A stretch of 64,000 bases of DNA. Origin: Chromatiales bacterium (GTDB taxonomy: Bacteria > Pseudomonadota > Gammaproteobacteria > UBA6429 > Thiohalophilaceae). Made by a program: the position numbers and the translations under genes. Position 1 is the stretch's first letter, and each line of letters begins with the position of its first letter. Below, piece by piece: positions 45,660 through 53,794 of this stretch. The DNA lies in the NCBI GenBank assembly GCA_027076325.1, contig JALTJZ010000008.1:21550-85549 (forward strand). The letters run 5' to 3'. The notes under the pieces are model-generated. The model saw only the letters and a program-made list of their open reading frames with translations, was not told where the DNA came from and ran no database searches.

Positions 45660-46174
45660 TATTTACCACCTTTTTCTTTATCGATACCCAGTTCATCAGA
45701 AAAGGAACTGAGGGCATCGGAGTTGCTTAAAATTTCTTCCAGTATATTTTCGAGATCTTCTGAACGATCAGCCTTTGTGAGTAAGTCACGTAATTTATTA
45801 CGTGTTTCCATTAAATTTTTAAGGGGTTCAACTTTATTCACAATTTTATGGGGTTCAAAGTCTTCTATGCTTTTAAAGTCAAGATTAACCGAAAATTCAC
45901 CGCCGTCTTTTTCCAGTGTGTTGTCAACTTTCATATTTAGGCTTGGTGCAATATTGGCCATTACATCATTAAAGTTGTCTCGGTCGATTTGAGAAAATTT
46001 TCTGTCTTTTAATGGTTTTTTTGTTTCTGTGTTGTCACCGGAGTAATCGCCCATCACACCCATTACAAATGGGATTTCTTTTTCTTCGATGGCACCATTT
46101 GTTTCAACATCATAGGTGATATGAACTCGGGGTTTGCGTACTCTTTTTAGTTTGTCGTGGATACTGTCAGCCAT
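45659..46174 (-). CDS. tssB: T6SS contractile sheath small subunit TssB
   Basis: The protein has 171 residues. [46 protein letters not shown] and [20 protein letters not shown] are TssB hallmarks. It pairs with TssC in the sheath. An AAGGAA site lies 6 bp before the ATG. Confidence 0.96.
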   Translation of the reverse strand: MADSIHDKLKRVRKPRVHITYDVETNGAIEEKEIPFVMGVMGDYSGDNTETKKPLKDRKFSQIDRDNFNDVMANIAPSLNMKVDNTLEKDGGEFSVNLDFKSIEDFEPHKIVNKVEPLKNLMETRNKLRDLLTKADRSEDLENILEEILSNSDALSSFSDELGIDKEKGGK

Positions 46175-46208
46175 GATAATTCCTTAATTTTGTATTAAAT
46201 TTAAATGC

Positions 46209-47312
46209 TTAGTCTTCATCTTTAAAGTTAACGCCGGTTACAGATGAAAAATAATCACGGGATGAATTATCGGGGATCAGTTCACCGATAAGTTCATGGA
46301 GTGGCATATTCCCCCATTTCACCGCTTTTGCGAGAACATAGGGAATGGGGGAGTGGGGTTCGGTTTTTAGAAAAAATTCGGATATTGCATGAAGTTGCTG
46401 AAACGCAACCTCACGTGAGGTTATTGAGCCAGTCACTTTTGTGCTGCCCATACGGTTAGTGTTATCTGATGAAGTATCGCCCTCTGCGGGTTCATCGGTT
46501 TCGACAGGAAATTTATGTTTTCCCAAATGATTAACGGCACCTAAGCATTGTTCAAGCACCGCAATCATATTGCTTGTTGGTGGTGCTTCATGTGTTTCAC
46601 AGCGTTCATCGAGAAGCTGGCTAATTTTTTTATACTCGCTAATGCAATCGGCAATTGCATCTCGCAGATTTATATAGAATGTTTCGCTGGACTGGTTAAC
46701 GGCGGTTTCAATATCGTCCAGTGAAAAACCATTTTTTGCTGCATTTTCAGAGCGAATCTCAGGATCGGTTATTTTTTGTACATCACGTGCCTGTTGATAT
46801 TGCCAGTAACTAAAGGGACCGGGTTGCCCACCTTCGGTGATGGGAATATTGCGAATAGGCGCCATTAGTACACCTTCTGCGCCTTCACCATTAAGCCCTG
46901 CTAGCGGGGCAACGCGAATAAGCATGCCATCTTCATCAGGTAAGGGATAAATTGAATCCCAGTATTGTTCGATTAATTCTCGTGTGAGTTTCAGGCAACT
47001 TCGTAACCCCTGAAAGCCGTTTAGACGAACCTGTGCTTCAATATACCAACTGGATATTTCTAAATCTTTACTGTGTTTGGAAATTATTTCGGGGGCGAGC
47101 AGGCTAATATTTCGCCAGTGCTCAATGGCCTCATTGTTGTTTTTGTCATACATATTACTGCGCTCGGCAGCGCGTGCAGACATGCGTGCTTGTTTTATCT
47201 GCTGGTAAATTGAATCGGGTTTTTGATCCTGGCGAATATCGGTGCCAACCGGATTATCTTCGGCGATAGGCTCAAGTAATTTATTTATATCTATGTTTGT
47301 TGCAGAGGCCAT
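46209..47312 (-). CDS. tssA: T6SS protein TssA (ImpA N-terminal family)
   Basis: The protein has 367 residues. The ImpA_N domain covers residues 1-140 (DINKLLEPIAEDNPVGTDIR, DLEISSWYIEAQVRLNGFQG, YWDSIYPLPDEDG and APLAGLNGEGAEG). The C-terminus keeps the short VasL-like pattern (REVAFQQLHAISEFFLKTEP, SPIPYVLAKAVKWG). TssA caps the growing sheath or binds the baseplate. The start could also be the ATG at 47324; neither has a strong ribosome site. It is the first gene of the minus-strand operon. Confidence 0.92.
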   Translation of the reverse strand: MASATNIDINKLLEPIAEDNPVGTDIRQDQKPDSIYQQIKQARMSARAAERSNMYDKNNNEAIEHWRNISLLAPEIISKHSKDLEISSWYIEAQVRLNGFQGLRSCLKLTRELIEQYWDSIYPLPDEDGMLIRVAPLAGLNGEGAEGVLMAPIRNIPITEGGQPGPFSYWQYQQARDVQKITDPEIRSENAAKNGFSLDDIETAVNQSSETFYINLRDAIADCISEYKKISQLLDERCETHEAPPTSNMIAVLEQCLGAVNHLGKHKFPVETDEPAEGDTSSDNTNRMGSTKVTGSITSREVAFQQLHAISEFFLKTEPHSPIPYVLAKAVKWGNMPLHELIGELIPDNSSRDYFSSVTGVNFKDED

Positions 47313-47792
47313 TGTTAAGTACATCCATATCTAAGATAAGGCAAATATCTAAAAAGCAAATCCATCAAAGATTTGTATATTAAATCGAAATAAGCGCCAT
47401 GTCTGGTTATTTTGTAACCAGTATGCAATCAATATGTAATCAATTTTTATTATTGAGAATTACATCCTTTACTTTTATAAGATATTTAGATAATTATGTA
47501 AAGCATGGATAGCTTGAAGTGAGTTGTAATTCACAAACCGAAATAATATGAACCGGTAGTAAACTTACATATTCAATTAAATGGTTAAAAATTGTCCAGA
47601 TTAATATTTATCTTTAGTTGTTTAGAGTAAAAAAGAAGATGTTTGATGTTATTAGATTGGGATGATAAAAAGATAAAACATTAATTGAAAGACGCATCGA
47701 TAGGTAAAGTCAGCTTTGGTATATTGCATGCCATTTTACAGAACACATCAGCAAAAATGTTCAAGTAAGGAAGAAAGGGAGAGAAGGACGAG
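47313..47792. promoter_or_regulatory. Divergent intergenic region between the two T6SS-side operons
   Basis: These 480 AT-rich bases separate tssA (leftward) from the effector genes (rightward) and should hold both promoters. I see a 7-bp inverted repeat and a pair of 11-bp direct repeats at 47403-47444, listed separately. I found no convincing sigma-70 or sigma-54 match and no open frame of note. Confidence 0.5.
47403..47444. promoter_or_regulatory. Operator-like inverted repeat followed by 11-bp direct repeats
   Basis: CTGGTTA, five bases, then TAACCAG form a perfect inverted repeat (47403-47421). Two head-to-tail copies of ATGYAATCAAT follow (47423-47433 and 47434-47444), differing at one base and spaced one helical turn. 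This arrangement about 90 to 130 bp upstream of tssA suits a regulator binding site. The regulator is unknown. Confidence 0.45.
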
Positions 47793-47969
47793 ATGATGGA
47801 ACAAAAAAATAAGAAGCCTGAAAATTTAGAAGAATTAAAAAAAGAAAGAGGCAAAACTTGCTGGACATACCTTGTCGCTGAAGAAAAAATGCTAATAAGT
47901 TATTCAAAAAGAATATGCAAAAGTGGCGTGAATTCTAACTTAAACATTAGAGATATAAATCAAGGATAA
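47793..47969 (+). CDS. Small hypothetical protein before the Tae4-type effector
   Basis: The protein has 58 residues from the ATG at 47793 (or 57 from 47796), with a good GAGAAGGA ribosome site. It starts EQKNKKPENLEELKKERG, is charged at the N-terminus, and has two cysteines. It ends 2 bp before the amidase gene, whose AAGGA ribosome site lies within its last codons, so they are one transcript. I do not recognise it. It could be an adaptor, an antitoxin-like partner, or the remains of a longer gene such as a PAAR or adaptor protein. Confidence 0.55.
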   Translation: MMEQKNKKPENLEELKKERGKTCWTYLVAEEKMLISYSKRICKSGVNSNLNIRDINQG

Positions 47970-47971
47970 CT

Positions 47972-48424
47972 ATGGCTTTATCATTTAAAACACTTTGGAC
48001 ATGGCATCCATCTAACTTGGGGATAACAAACCCATGCACAACAGATGGCAAAGTGAATTTTGAGAATCAATGTGCTATAAGAATGGGAGAATGTTTTTCT
48101 AAATCAGGGGTTCCCCTTAATACTTTTTCTGGTGCAAAATGTTATCCAGGTCATAATCATAATCAATCTCATATTCTTCGTGCTGAGGAACTTGCGGAAT
48201 GGATGAAAACACAACCCATATTTTTTGGAAAAGTTGAGATAAAACGAAACGTAAAAGCATCCGATTACGCAGGTCAAAAAGGAATTATCTTTTTAAAGAA
48301 TTTTTGGGGCGCAGGAAATCAAGGTGATCATATTGATTTATGGAATGGCGAAAAATTAGCTGGTGGTGAATTGTATTATTTTTCTGCTTCTCAAGAAGTA
48401 TGGTTTTTTTGGGGGGTGAGTTAA
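47972..48424 (+). CDS. Tae4-family T6SS amidase effector
   Basis: The protein has 150 residues. The start SFKTLWTWHPSN, the catalytic Cys34 in FENQCAIRMGECF, and the catalytic His120/Asp122 in GDHIDLWNGEKL after KGIIFLKNFWG match the Tae4 amidase family, which cleaves peptide bonds of peptidoglycan cross-link stems in rival cells. There is no signal peptide, as expected for a T6SS cargo. It is followed by its likely immunity gene and sits between two T6SS operons. Confidence 0.88.
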   Translation: MALSFKTLWTWHPSNLGITNPCTTDGKVNFENQCAIRMGECFSKSGVPLNTFSGAKCYPGHNHNQSHILRAEELAEWMKTQPIFFGKVEIKRNVKASDYAGQKGIIFLKNFWGAGNQGDHIDLWNGEKLAGGELYYFSASQEVWFFWGVS

Positions 48425-48426
48425 TA

Positions 48427-48876
48427 GTGAAAAAATTAAACATATTTTTTTTGAGTGTCATGTTTTTTTTAAGTGGCTGTGCTCATGCATCACTCGAAGA
48501 AGGGGTGATTGCAGGTAAAAAACTATCACTAGACAGTGAAAAATGTATGCTGACTATTGATAATATAACATTCAATCTTGAAATGAAGCCACGGTGTTAT
48601 TTTGTCAAACAAAGTTACCCAGTTAGATCTGAAAAAGTCGGTTTTAAATATTATGATGATATTGATACATATGTAATTCTGATAGTTGGTACTTCGGCAG
48701 CGAAAGATCCCGAGTATCCTCTTACGTTAAAAAGAGATGATTGCGGAGAGCAGATGCAAGCCTTAATTATAAAAAAAGGTACGGCGCTATTATCATCCAA
48801 AAGGTTCTCTGGTGGTTTAACTTGTGCAGGTCTTGGCGCAGATGAGAAAAAATACTGGATCTTATCTCGCACATAA
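48427..48876 (+). CDS. Probable Tae4 immunity lipoprotein (Tai4-like)
   Basis: The protein has 149 residues from GTG 48427, 2 bp after the amidase stop. A lipoprotein signal (LNIFFLSVMFFLSGCAHA) ends at Cys19. The mature part has four further cysteines at spacings that allow disulfides. Periplasmic location beside an exported amidase gene is what a Tai4 immunity protein needs. Sequence similarity to known Tai4 cannot be judged by eye, so the call is from position and export signal. Confidence 0.7.
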   Translation: MKKLNIFFLSVMFFLSGCAHASLEEGVIAGKKLSLDSEKCMLTIDNITFNLEMKPRCYFVKQSYPVRSEKVGFKYYDDIDTYVILIVGTSAAKDPEYPLTLKRDDCGEQMQALIIKKGTALLSSKRFSGGLTCAGLGADEKKYWILSRT

Positions 48877-48990
48877 ATGATTGCAATAAGGCGCTCGATT
48901 AGACGAAAACTGTGCTGCTATTGGTTTAGCTGTATATGACATTATTAGCATTGGACAATGTGCTTACAAAAAATAGCAAGGAATATGATA

Positions 48991-49269
48991 ATGTCTGAGG
49001 CAAAAGTAACACGGGAGGCGGTTATACAGGATGTGATTGACATTTTCATAGAGACACTAGGTTTTCTAGATGAGGATGAAAAAGTATCTGTGAATGAAAG
49101 TGCTCATATTATAAACGATTTTAATGTTGTCGATAGTGACTCAATGGCTTTTGGTATCGCATTAGTAGAGCATTTTTCAGTAAAACCTGATCTTGAAGAA
49201 TGGGGGTGGGCAGCCCGTATTGGTGAAGTTGCCGATTTATTTATTAAATACATGAACAAAAAGCTCTAA
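48991..49269 (+). CDS. Acyl-carrier-protein-like small protein
   Basis: The protein has 92 residues from the ATG at 48991, which has AAGGAA at a good distance. ATG 48985 is also in frame. It is acidic and helical, with a DSDSM motif (Asp48, Ser49) followed by MAFGIALVEHFSVKPDLEEW and IGEVADLFIKYM. This is the order seen in acyl carrier proteins, where Ser of a DSL/DSx motif carries 4'-phosphopantetheine at the start of helix 2. No acyltransferase or ligase gene is adjacent. The role within a T6SS locus is unknown. Confidence 0.55.
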   Translation: MSEAKVTREAVIQDVIDIFIETLGFLDEDEKVSVNESAHIINDFNVVDSDSMAFGIALVEHFSVKPDLEEWGWAARIGEVADLFIKYMNKKL

Positions 49270-49279
49270 CAAAAAAATC

Positions 49280-49306
49280 AAGCCGACGCAAAAAGACGTG
49301 CGGCTT
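49280..49306 (+). terminator. Terminator-like hairpin after the ACP-like gene
   Basis: AAGCCGACG and CGTGCGGCTT pair in a 9-bp stem with one bulged G and an 8-base loop, 11 bp after the stop of the ACP-like gene. The T run that follows is short (ATTTAA), so termination may be partial. Confidence 0.5.
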
Positions 49307-49320
49307 ATTTAAGCGGTAGA

Positions 49321-49349
49321 TTGTGATATATGTAAATATATACTGTTAT
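49321..49349 (+). promoter_or_regulatory. Candidate sigma-70 promoter for the tagH operon
   Basis: TTGTGA (49321-49326), a 17-base spacer and TGTTAT (49344-49349) lie about 62 bp upstream of tagH and just after the hairpin. Both hexamers are imperfect matches, and this is an eye estimate only. Confidence 0.35.
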
Positions 49350-49411
49350 TCTAGCTGTAGTGAAAAAATAGCTTCATTTAAAAACAAGTAAGAGATACAC
49401 GGATTTATTTA

Positions 49412-50914
49412 ATGTCTTTATTAATGACCATTATTGAGTTTCCCGAGAATTGCACTGTTCAGGAATCATCTAAAACCTTTGGAGAACAAGGGGGGACAAT
49501 TGGCCGCGGCCCGGAAAATCACTGGGTTTTAAGTGATCCTGATTGTTATCTGTCTTCGTGCCATAGTCAGATTAGTTTTGAAAATGGTGTCTATTTATTA
49601 ACTGATATGAGTACGAATGGTACTTTTCTCAATGGTTCCAGAGAACCAATGGGGAAGGGAAACAAAGTACAATTGCAGGACGGTGACGAAATAGAATTAA
49701 GCGACTATAAATTTAAAATAAATTTATGGACATCTGATCAAAGCGTGGTAAATACGCCACTTAATGACGCGCTGGATGATCCTTTTGCAGCTCAGAGTTT
49801 AAATTCGCAGCCGAGCCAGAATTTTGATTACACCGACCCATTTGCAACCGGCGAAATTATTTCTCCGGTTGAATCGCTCGTCGATTCTTCATCGCAAGAA
49901 ACCGATCCGCTGGCTGTACTGGATAATCAACAGCGTGTTACGGGTAATGCATCCTTTACTACCGATACGTTTGCTAGCAACAGTTATTCTGATCAGGCTG
50001 ATGTAATGAGTCAGTCAGTTGCATGGCCTCAGGCTAATGCAGGATTTTCGGGTATTCCTGAAGACTGGGATGAGCCAGATAGCGATGAAGATGTGGCTGT
50101 TATTCAAAATGATGTTGCAGCGGCTGTTAATGATACAGTTAGCCCGATTCAGATGGGTAGCCCTGTTAAACCTGAAGTGAAACTTGATAAAAAAGAACTT
50201 CAGGATTTAAAAAATGAAAATATTAAATTACGTAAAGAGCTTAATACTATTAAGCAGAAATTTATCGCCTATCAGAAGAAAAATAAGCTGCCATCTAATA
50301 TATCGGTAGACACCACCATGATCAGAGCCATGGGGCTGGAAGTTGAAGGTCTTGATAAAAAGCAAGTCATGGATATTAACCGTATGGTGGGTGAAATGAT
50401 CCGTGAAACCGTCAGAGGAATGATGCAGGTTTTAACCTCGCGTAACAGCATCAAGAATGAATTTCGTATGAATGTAACTACTATTCAACCAGTTGAAAAT
50501 AACCCATTAAAGTTTTCTGCTAATGTGGATGATGCACTGGAGAATATGTTTATTAAAAAGGGGCGTTCCTATAAAAAACCGGTTGAAGCTATACAGGATG
50601 GTTTTTATGGTATTGCTGAGCATCAGGTTGCGATATTGGCGGGTATTCGTGCAGCTTTCGATAGCGTGATTGAACGATTTAATCCAAAAAATCTGGAAGA
50701 TCGTTTTGACCGCCAGAGTAAAGGCAACCTTGATTTGATTCCAGGTTTAAAAAAGGCCAAAAACTGGAGTCAGCTTGTTCATTATTACAATGATCTTTTT
50801 GATGATATGGATAATTCCTTTCAGTATCTGTTTGGTGATGAATTTGTTCGAGCCTATGAAGATCAGCTGCAGCGACTGGTTATAGAACGAAAATCAAAAT
50901 TACATAAGGGTTAA
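49412..50914 (+). CDS. tagH: T6SS FHA-domain protein TagH (Fha)
   Basis: The protein has 500 residues. The N-terminal FHA domain (residues 25-115: GGTIGRGPENHWVLSDPD, SSCHSQISF, STNGTFLNG) binds phosphothreonine. The middle is a low-complexity acidic linker. The C-terminal 190 residues (MIRAMGLEVEGLD, VGEMIRETVRGMMQVLTSRN, NPLKFSANVDDALENMF) are the T6SS-specific TagH C domain. It is the first gene of the plus-strand core operon and links the PpkA/PppA signal to the secretion complex. Confidence 0.93.
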   Translation: MSLLMTIIEFPENCTVQESSKTFGEQGGTIGRGPENHWVLSDPDCYLSSCHSQISFENGVYLLTDMSTNGTFLNGSREPMGKGNKVQLQDGDEIELSDYKFKINLWTSDQSVVNTPLNDALDDPFAAQSLNSQPSQNFDYTDPFATGEIISPVESLVDSSSQETDPLAVLDNQQRVTGNASFTTDTFASNSYSDQADVMSQSVAWPQANAGFSGIPEDWDEPDSDEDVAVIQNDVAAAVNDTVSPIQMGSPVKPEVKLDKKELQDLKNENIKLRKELNTIKQKFIAYQKKNKLPSNISVDTTMIRAMGLEVEGLDKKQVMDINRMVGEMIRETVRGMMQVLTSRNSIKNEFRMNVTTIQPVENNPLKFSANVDDALENMFIKKGRSYKKPVEAIQDGFYGIAEHQVAILAGIRAAFDSVIERFNPKNLEDRFDRQSKGNLDLIPGLKKAKNWSQLVHYYNDLFDDMDNSFQYLFGDEFVRAYEDQLQRLVIERKSKLHKG

Positions 50915-50924
50915 TTGAATTAAA

Positions 50925-51422
50925 ATGTTAAGAAAAAAAATCATTACATTATTGTTTATTGGGAGCGTTACATTATTTATTTCAGCTTGCTCAACAGTGA
51001 ATGAATGGGTGGGGACAAAGCTGGGCTTTGACACCGATCTTACATTAAACCTGAAAGTCGATGCAGACATTAACCCTGATGATAAAAAGCGACCATCGCC
51101 ACTGTTCGTCAGGTTATATGAGTTAAAAACAAATAAAATGTTTAATCGTGCGGACTTTATTGGTTTATATGAGCGGGACAAAGAAGTGCTCGGTGCCGAT
51201 TTTGTCGCTAAGCAGGAATTGAAACGTCTGGTTCCAGGGGTTAGCCGGGAAGAAAAGTTCGTGTTAAATAAAGAAACACGTTATATCGCATTGTATGCGG
51301 AGTTTCTTAATTACAAGACAGCAAAATATAAAATTATTGTACCGGTGGTTTCAAATAATGTGATTGCAACTTCTATTACGGTGGCCGTATCCGGTAGCCA
51401 GTTAAAGTTGCTGGATGACTAG
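50925..51422 (+). CDS. tssJ: T6SS outer-membrane lipoprotein TssJ
   Basis: The protein has 165 residues. The lipobox is ISACS, with Cys at position 22. The mature transthyretin-like domain has LTLNLKVDADINPDDKKRPS, PLFVRLYELK and FLNYKTAKYKIIVPV. TssJ anchors the TssL/TssM membrane complex to the outer membrane by contacting TssM. Confidence 0.93.
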   Translation: MLRKKIITLLFIGSVTLFISACSTVNEWVGTKLGFDTDLTLNLKVDADINPDDKKRPSPLFVRLYELKTNKMFNRADFIGLYERDKEVLGADFVAKQELKRLVPGVSREEKFVLNKETRYIALYAEFLNYKTAKYKIIVPVVSNNVIATSITVAVSGSQLKLLDD

Positions 51423-51477
51423 TACATAAGGGTTTCGGTTACCCATTGTTAAATAATATCAATATGGCGAGTTAATA

Positions 51478-52812
51478 ATGTCTTTAGAAAGTAAAATATT
51501 ATGGTATGAGGGAATGTTTCTAAGCCCGCAGCACTTTCAGCAACAGGAGCGTTATTTTGAACGTTTTGTTGACAGTAAGTGTGCTGCACTCGGTGCTTAT
51601 GGTTGGGGTTTGCAGGAATTTGAACTCGACCAGCAATTATTAAAATTAGGGAAAATTGCCATTATTCATGCTAAAGGTGTATTCCCGGATGGTACACCGT
51701 TCAGTTTCCCCGACACGGATGAGGCACCACCGGTATTAAGCGTGCCAGAGAACACACATGACAGTGTTGTTTATCTGGGGGTGCCGGTTAAACGACCCGG
51801 TGCAATGGATGTGGTTAAAGATATTAACAGTCAGGGATTGGCTCGGTATTATTCTCATGAACATGAAATACGCGATGTCACAACCGATAGCGGAGATAAT
51901 CTGTCCCTGGATGTTGGCAAACTGCGGTTACGCCTGTTATTTGAAAGCGACGACCGCAGTGGCTATGCCTGTATTGGGTTGATCAAGATCGCGGAGTCCA
52001 GAGAAGATAAAAATGTTATTTTAGATGATCAATATATTCCGACCTGTCTGGATTGTACTGTTTCAGCAAAGTTATCCGGTTTCTTATCTGAGCTGGTGGG
52101 GCTGTTACATCATCGAGCTGAAGCCATCGCAGGTCGGTTAGCCGATGTCAATCGTGGTGGTACTGCCGAAGTTGCCGATTATATGATGTTGCAACTGATT
52201 AACCGCATTGAGCCACTTTGCCTGCATTTGTCACAGATGAAGGGGTTGCATCCCATTGACCTGTACGCACAAACCATTCAAATGGTTGGTGAGTTGTCGA
52301 CCTTTGTTGCCGGGCAAAAACGGCCACCGGTATTTCCACCGTATTTGCATGCAGAATTACAGGTAACATTTTTACCGATTATGGATTCGTTACGTGCGGG
52401 CTTAACCATGGTTTATGAACAAACCGCCGTGTCGCTTAAGCTGGTGGAAAAGAAATACGGTATTCGTGTGGCGCAAATCACCGACCGCACGCTGATTGGC
52501 AAGGCGCAGTTTGTATTAGCAGCGCGTGCGGATGTGACCGAATCTAATTTACAGTCTGCGCTCGCAGCACAGTTAAAAATTGCCTCGGTTGAACGTATTC
52601 GCCAGTTAGTGAATGCCGGTATGCCGGGTATTGCGATTAAAGCGTTGCCAGTTGCTCCGCGCCAGATCCCGTTTCATTCCGGTTACACTTATTTTGAACT
52701 GGATCGTCAAAGTGTTTTATGGAAGGACTTACAAAAGTCCGGTGGTATTGCAATGCATGTGGGTGGGGACTTTCCCGGGCTTGAACTTGAATTTTGGGCA
52801 ATTCGCCAGTGA
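51478..52812 (+). CDS. tssK: T6SS baseplate protein TssK
   Basis: The protein has 444 residues. ILWYEGMFLSPQHFQQQERY at the N-terminus and GMPGIAIKALPVAPRQIPFH with TYFELDRQSVLWKDLQKSG at the C-terminus are TssK hallmarks. It connects the baseplate wedge to the TssL/TssM complex. Confidence 0.95.
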   Translation: MSLESKILWYEGMFLSPQHFQQQERYFERFVDSKCAALGAYGWGLQEFELDQQLLKLGKIAIIHAKGVFPDGTPFSFPDTDEAPPVLSVPENTHDSVVYLGVPVKRPGAMDVVKDINSQGLARYYSHEHEIRDVTTDSGDNLSLDVGKLRLRLLFESDDRSGYACIGLIKIAESREDKNVILDDQYIPTCLDCTVSAKLSGFLSELVGLLHHRAEAIAGRLADVNRGGTAEVADYMMLQLINRIEPLCLHLSQMKGLHPIDLYAQTIQMVGELSTFVAGQKRPPVFPPYLHAELQVTFLPIMDSLRAGLTMVYEQTAVSLKLVEKKYGIRVAQITDRTLIGKAQFVLAARADVTESNLQSALAAQLKIASVERIRQLVNAGMPGIAIKALPVAPRQIPFHSGYTYFELDRQSVLWKDLQKSGGIAMHVGGDFPGLELEFWAIRQ

Positions 52813-52836
52813 TAATGATTAAGGCAGGAGCCAGTT

Positions 52837-53775
52837 ATGTCGTCAGATAATTTTAATCCGGATAAAACCGTTTTTCGTCAACCGAGTGTTAAATCGGATA
52901 GAACTGTTGTTAAGCCGATGCCGGGTGGACGATCAGCTGGATCGGCGATGCCACCGGCCGATTTATCCCAACCGGCAGAGCGGCCAGTATCACAAAAGAT
53001 GCAACAACCAGTACAGCAAACCGCACCGCGGTTGGATACAGAAGCGGCGTATTTTAGAACCACGCGTGGTTTAAACCCATTAGTTAATGCTGCATCGGTG
53101 CTGCTGGCCGTTTTCGAAAAAACAAAACAGGCGGTCAGCCACCCGGATATTGGTGGTTTGCACCAGCGCCTGGTAAATGAAATTAAATCCTTTGAAATTC
53201 GCGCAAAGGAACAGGGCATTGCCTCTGAAATTGTTTTATCGGCAAGGTATATTTTATGCACCATGCTGGATGAGGCGGTATTAAACACCCCCTGGGGTTG
53301 TGAAAGTGCCTGGCATCAGCGGTCGTTGTTAAGCATTTTTCATAATGAAACTTCCGGTGGTGAAAAGTTTTATCTGATTCTTGACCGATTGAGACAGTCC
53401 CCATCCGAAAATATTTATATTTTAGAGTTGTTTTATATTTCCCTGAGCATTGGTTTTGAAGGTAAGTATCGCTTAAGTCCGCGTGGTAAAGAAAGTATAA
53501 ACAGAATACGTGATGAGCTGTTTAGCATTATTCGCCAGTACCGTGGTGAATATGAGCGTGAGCTTTCTCCAAGTTGGCATGGGTTAGGAAAAATGCGAAA
53601 CACGATGGTGCAATATGTTCCGCTTTGGGTTGTTGCGAGTGTTGTTGTTGCCATTTTATTCTCAAGTTATTCCGGTTTCAGATACTGGTTGTATAACTCA
53701 TCTGTTCCTGTTGTCGCACAACTGGAAACCATTGCGCAGGTAAAATCCAAGCCCGCGTCATATCGCAGTAAATAA
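52837..53775 (+). CDS. tssL: T6SS membrane protein TssL (DotU family), short form
   Basis: The protein has 312 residues. Residues 1-75 are a Pro- and Thr-rich tail, followed by the DotU domain (NPLVNAASVLLAVFEKTKQA, ILCTMLDEAVLNTPWG, FHNETSGGEKFYLILDRL, LELFYISLSIGFEGKYRL) and one membrane helix near residues 264-285. There is no OmpA-like extension. The tail has DKTVF (Thr11) and DRTVV (Thr23). In Agrobacterium, TssL is phosphorylated by PpkA on an N-terminal Thr and then bound by Fha, so these threonines are likely targets. Confidence 0.94.
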   Translation: MSSDNFNPDKTVFRQPSVKSDRTVVKPMPGGRSAGSAMPPADLSQPAERPVSQKMQQPVQQTAPRLDTEAAYFRTTRGLNPLVNAASVLLAVFEKTKQAVSHPDIGGLHQRLVNEIKSFEIRAKEQGIASEIVLSARYILCTMLDEAVLNTPWGCESAWHQRSLLSIFHNETSGGEKFYLILDRLRQSPSENIYILELFYISLSIGFEGKYRLSPRGKESINRIRDELFSIIRQYRGEYERELSPSWHGLGKMRNTMVQYVPLWVVASVVVAILFSSYSGFRYWLYNSSVPVVAQLETIAQVKSKPASYRSK

Positions 53776-53794
53776 ATGCTTACGAGTTTGAGTA

